A stretch of DNA of 64,000 bases, from positions 296,375,385 through 296,439,384 of the forward strand of contig NC_057865.1 in the NCBI RefSeq assembly GCF_019393635.1, in the 5' to 3' direction. The notes under the pieces were generated by a model, which did no database searches, was not told the DNA's origin, and was given only the letters and a program-made list of their open reading frames with translations. Positions within the stretch are counted from its first letter, which is position 1. Each line of letters opens with the position of its first letter. Origin of the DNA: Dromiciops gliroides. Its lineage: Eukaryota > Chordata > Mammalia > Microbiotheria > Microbiotheriidae. Made by a program: the position numbers and the translations under genes. Of the stretch, positions 59,950-64,000 are shown one piece after another.

Positions 59950-61830
59950 ATGGGGGGGGGGTGTCATGGCTAGCCAACCTGACCCTCAGGCTTCTGTCTT
60001 TGGGGGGAGAAGGGACATCCCATGTTATGCTGGGAATATCATTTTGGGTGGCATAGGAGCTGTGCTCCTGTTACCCCACCCCACAGGGGTTCCACCTCCC
60101 CCACAGAGTCACTTTCCTATGTTTGTGCTGAGGGAGAGGGACCAAGGCCCGGGAAAAGAGATTCCCGGGGTTTGGGGGATACGGTGTCCCAGCCTCATCC
60201 TGCCACAATGGCTGTGGCCATTGCTTCTGGAATCCAGGGGCTGGGGAGATAGGTCAGCTGGGCCGGCCCTGACTGAAAGAGATGACTCCCATTTCCCTAG
60301 CTCAGCACCAACTACTCACTGTATTAGAAAAATCAGAGTATGTCTTCTCTTGGGGAAACTGAGGCTCAGAGAGGTGAGGCGAATTGCCTGTGTTCATAGA
60401 GCTAGGAAGCTTGGGGCTGGGGCTGAAATCCAAGGTTCTTGGTATGTCCAGGGTTCTGTTTGCTGGGTTCTTAGCCTAGTTTGGCCACCGGTGGAAATAT
60501 TCAAAGGAAAGCTAAATGCTTCTAGGCAGGGAGCACAAAGGAGGAGCAGCAGTCCCAGGTACTGCCCCCAGGGAGCTCCTGGTTTGGAGGAAGAACAGCC
60601 CCAGGTCCTGCCCTCAGGGGGCTTTCAGTCTGGGGAGTCCTTGAAACTTATACTCTGTGACTCCGGGCTCAGACTGTGAAAGCTAGAGAAATCAGAGCAA
60701 GGGGCAACCCAACTTGGACCAGAGCAGTCTGGGAAGGCTTTCTAGACAAGTCAGGTTTTCCTGGTGGGGAGGAGGAACCTCTCCCCCAGAGCTTTGAAGG
60801 TTTCTAGGAGAGAGTGCTCCAGGCTAGTTGACTGGGGACTGCACATGGTAGGACGGTGACCTTTGCACAGGGTGGGCAATGCAAGTCTTAAATCATTGAG
60901 AGCTGGGAGGGTCCCCATCTCTCTGCCCACTAATGGGGAGATTATCTGTGTGGGGCTCAGCTCCCAGAAGAGCCAGAGCCTGCTGCCCCTGCCAGCCCCA
61001 CCATTCACAGCCCTTCTGCCCACTCAGGAACCAAAACCCTGGTGAGGAACTGGGATGGGGAGCAGGGGGTGGAGGGCAGAAGAGCAAGGGAGGAAGGAAA
61101 TACCACCTAGTGAAGGGGGGGGACTGCCCTCACCTCTCCCCTGATTTTGCTACCAGGAAAGGCCTCACCTGTACCCACTGGGCAGTGTGGGATCGGGGAG
61201 CACCGCATGTGAATGTGTGTATGTGCATGTGCAAACAGGGTCTGGGAAAATGTATGCTCTTCAGCCATCTGGCCCACATGTCACATGGGAGGTGTTGTCT
61301 GTGGGGCAGGCACACCTGGGTCTTGGGCCAGGACTGAGGTGTGTGAGGTGTGTGCTGTAGGCCAGCGTCACACACATGTCCTGTAGCATGTAGTGTATGA
61401 GATTTCAATGTGCACCTAACTGCAGGACAGGTGTCTTGTGTGCCAGGCTTGGTGCCCACAATCCCAGAGTCATTTTACAACAACAAGCCCAGGCGACAAA
61501 GTGAACTCCGGGACGGGTGGCAGGGGCTGGGGGCGGGGCCCAGTGGGCACAGGGCCCAGGCCTGCCCTGGAGGATCCTGTTACTGTAAGGAGATCTTAGG
61601 AACTGGAGTGGGGCCTGCCACACCTCCCCTCCCCCGCCTCGGCCCCGAGCCCATCAATCAGTCAATCAGCAAGCATTTAATCAATCAACGAGCATGACAT
61701 AACCAGCTGCACTGGGAGAGACCATAGTGTCCGGGACGGGAAAACTATGACAGTGCCTCTGTCCTCTGCCCTGGTCAGGCTACATGGACAGGCCAGCATT
61801 AAGTGTCCAGGGTGATCAGCAAGGAGCCAG
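59950..61830. other. Downstream DNA, mostly unassigned
   Basis: No gene supported. The 270-codon open frame at 59867-60679 has no internal similarity to a known protein and spans a MIR-like piece near 60350-60430 (GGGGAAACTGAGGCTCAGAGAGG). Confidence 0.5.
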
Positions 61831-61839
61831 AGCCTGGAG

Positions 61840-62045
61840 GTCGGGGTATGTGAGGATCAGTTGGAGGGACTGGTTCGGCTTTGCCTGGAGAAGAGAAGAT
61901 TCGGAGGGGACGATACTGCAGTTTGTTTGCAAGTCTTAGAGGGGTATCAGGTACAGGAAGGATTAGTCTGTTGTGCTTGACCCCAGAGGGCAGAAGTGGG
62001 AGGAGCCATTGGGGAAAGTTCTGAGACAGGCCCATGTAAGGACAA
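61840..62045 (+). mobile_element. L3/CR1 LINE 3' end
   Basis: TTTGCCTGGAGAAGAGAAGATTCGG and CTTGACCCCAGAGGGCAGAAG are the L3/CR1 tail. Confidence 0.75.
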
Positions 62046-62109
62046 ACTGACCAAGACTAAGTCTGTTTTCGTGAAATGTGTGTTTCCAACCAATGGAACA
62101 AGTGGACTC

Positions 62110-62232
62110 TGTGTATATTTTGTCTGTGTAGCTGATGTGAACTCCATGTGGGCAGGGACCCTTTCTAGTTTTGTCTGTATCCTCAGCGCCTGGCCCATAG
62201 TAGGTGTTCAATAAATGCTTGTTGATTGATTG
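62110..62232 (+). mobile_element. L2 LINE 3' end
   Basis: GTGTATATTTTGTCTGTG, GCCTGGCCCATAGTAGGTG and TTCAATAAATGCTTGTTG form the L2 end. Confidence 0.85.
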
Positions 62233-63026
62233 GGGAGTTGTTTGAAAATTTAGGGGAAAGCTTCCTAACGACATGAGCTGTCCAGGAGTTCGAGAGAATC
62301 AAGGGCTCCCCTTGAGACCTGTAGGGATGGTGAGCTTAGTTCAGGGAGAAGCCAGCCTTCAGAAGGGGAAAGAAACCTGGCTTTTCCCTGAAGCTCTGTC
62401 ACCCACTCACTGTGCCCTTGAGAAAGCTCCCTTCCCTCTTTGGGCCCCACTGTCCTCTGGAGACGGGGATTGGACTGAGGATCTCTGGGCAGGAAATCCC
62501 CTCTTGAGAGAAGGGGGCTGGGCTCCTATCCCTCAGAGAGATGGAAGGTCAGAACCCAGTTTGAAGTTTGAAGGTTCTGATCCAGCAGGGAGGTAGGAGG
62601 GATGGGGTGAGGGCTCCAAAGCATGGCCAGGGGCCAGAGCCAGCAGACAAAGGAAGCTTGGAAGGAGCCAGATTGTGTTCGGAGAGCCTTGAATGTCAGG
62701 CTGACACAGCAGTTTACAGAAACCAACGGAGAACAGCATCGCTCTGGCTGTGTTTAAGGCCCAGTCATGCTGGCTCCTCCAGCCAACCCTTCCTCGCTCC
62801 TCTGGTCCCCAAACACTACTGAGAGTAGACAGAGTGAGAGGGAACGACCTGCCCACGGCTTCCCCAAATAATCTGTAAATCAGATAACAAGGGGGAAAGA
62901 TTAGGGCAGGACACTCTCCCTTGAAACCTGTGGGGCTGAGGGACTTAGGTCCCCAGTCCTGTGCTGCCCCCCACACGCTGAAGGCTTTTTAGGAGAGCGG
63001 TAACATGGTTAGAATTGTGCCTAAGT

Positions 63027-63179
63027 CGGGACAGCTGGGTGGTGCAGTGGATAGAGCACTGGCCCTGGATTCAGGAGTACTTGAGTTCAAATCCGACCTC
63101 AGACACTTGACACTTACTAGCTGTGTGACCCTGGGCAAGTCTCTTAACCCCCACTGACCCGCAAAAAAAAAAAAAAAAA
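63027..63179 (+). mobile_element. Marsupial tRNA-like SINE
   Basis: Full copy with a long A-tail. AGAATTGTGCCT flanks it at 63011-63022 and from about 63180. Confidence 0.93.
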
Positions 63180-63182
63180 AGA

Positions 63183-64000
63183 ATTGTGCCTGAGCAAGAT
63201 TATAAAGATTTGTGGAAGGTGGAGCAGAAAGGCAAAAACCGGAAGTAAGGGGAGGAATTTGTGACAGTCTAGATGAGTGAGTCCAATTTAGGGTTGTGGT
63301 TGAATGAGTGGAGAAGAGACTTGGGAATTAGATTGAATCGGATGGGGGTGGGGGGAGGGGGGAGCGAGAGGGACGAGTGACAAAGTGTCAGAGCAGAAAG
63401 GGTCTGTCCTGGGTGACAGCAGGTGCTTCCCTTCGCCCTGGGCAACAGGTCATCGTGCAAACTCTACCCGAAGATTTCCTATGAGGGCAACCCCCCTGCC
63501 CATCCCACCTTTGGATAGATAGCCCTGACATCACCTGCCCCTGAAACTTCCACCTACTGCTCCTATTTCGGTCCTTTGGAGCCCAAGCTGAAGCCACCTA
63601 ATTTTTCCTCCATCTAATACTTGGGATTTACCTCCAGATACTTGAGGGAAGCTCAAATGTCCCTTGTCTCCTTTTTTGCCAGGCTAAAGGATGACTCAGG
63701 TTCTAAACCTTAGTGACTTGGAGGTGGATGTTAGCCTTCACAGAAATAAAAGAGTTGACCGTTTGGGGAGAGGCTTAGATGAGTTAAGTAAATTAATTAA
63801 ACAGAATTAATTGATTTGTTCATTTTTAAAATAACAAACACAAGGCCATCTGATGCTTTATATCAATTGTCATTGCTAGATTATTGTCCTTCTACAAGCC
63901 CTAAAATGTAAGAATCTTCCAAGGCTCTGAACCCCACGGGTTCTTTTCTCTTCTTTCTACTCTCCCTTGGTAATTTTAATTCCCATAGATTTATTTTTCA
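63183..64000. other. Right end, unassigned
   Basis: No gene recognised. By synteny the next gene expected to the right is MAPK12, but no exon of it is seen here. Confidence 0.5.

Noticed and set aside
59867-60679. 270-codon open frame on the + strand
   Set aside because: It has no similarity I recognise, crosses a MIR-like stretch, and shows no splice or start context. GC-rich DNA gives such frames by chance.
62190-62232. AATAAA as a MAPK11 poly-A signal
   Set aside because: The hexamer is inside the conserved L2 3' end (the same text recurs at 12.8 and 42.2 kb), nearly 4 kb past the stop codon.

Overview
The window is vertebrate nuclear DNA, most likely from an Australian marsupial. The main evidence is more than thirty copies of a young tRNA-like SINE that opens GGGGCAGCTAGGTGGC and ends in a poly-A tail. 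This matches what I remember of the WALLSI/WSINE-type families of wallabies, dasyurids and relatives. Marsupial-type L1 3' ends, RTE-tailed SINEs, old L3/CR1 and L2 pieces and solo ERV LTRs support this. The species cannot be read from the sequence.

Two protein-coding genes are present, both on the + strand. Positions 354-8224 hold the last twelve coding exons of PLXNB2 (plexin-B2): the end of the first half of the GAP domain, the Rho-binding domain, the second half of the GAP domain and the C-terminal VTDL PDZ ligand. The 3' UTR runs to about 9.7 kb. Positions 43056-58300 hold a complete twelve-exon MAPK11 (p38 beta) coding sequence of 362 codons, behind a GC-rich promoter. The order PLXNB2 then MAPK11 on one strand matches the human 22q13.33 arrangement as I recall it, where MAPK12 comes next. 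MAPK12 would therefore be expected beyond the right edge.

Region by region: 1-8224 is PLXNB2 exons and short introns. 8225 to about 9710 is its 3' UTR. About 9.7-42.6 kb is intergenic DNA built almost wholly of retroelements in many layers: SINEs inside L1s, an L1 tail inside another L1, and an LTR inside an older repeat. 42.6-43.3 kb is the MAPK11 CpG-rich promoter and exon 1. 43.2-50.9 kb is a repeat-rich first intron. 50.96-58.3 kb is MAPK11 exons 2-12. 58.3-64 kb is the 3' UTR and downstream DNA with L3/CR1, L2 and one SINE. No RNA gene, CRISPR array or other coding gene was found.

I do not see a previously undescribed biological system. The most unusual local structure is around MAPK11 exon 8. 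Intron 7 carries a 58-nt AG run and, about 480 nt later, a complementary 60-nt TC run next to the 3' splice site. The splice site is preceded by about 115 nt with no purine, which implies a distant branch point. The exon's donor is weak, its length is a multiple of three, and an inverted SINE pair follows in intron 8. This is a testable case for exon skipping that would give a kinase-dead p38 beta form.
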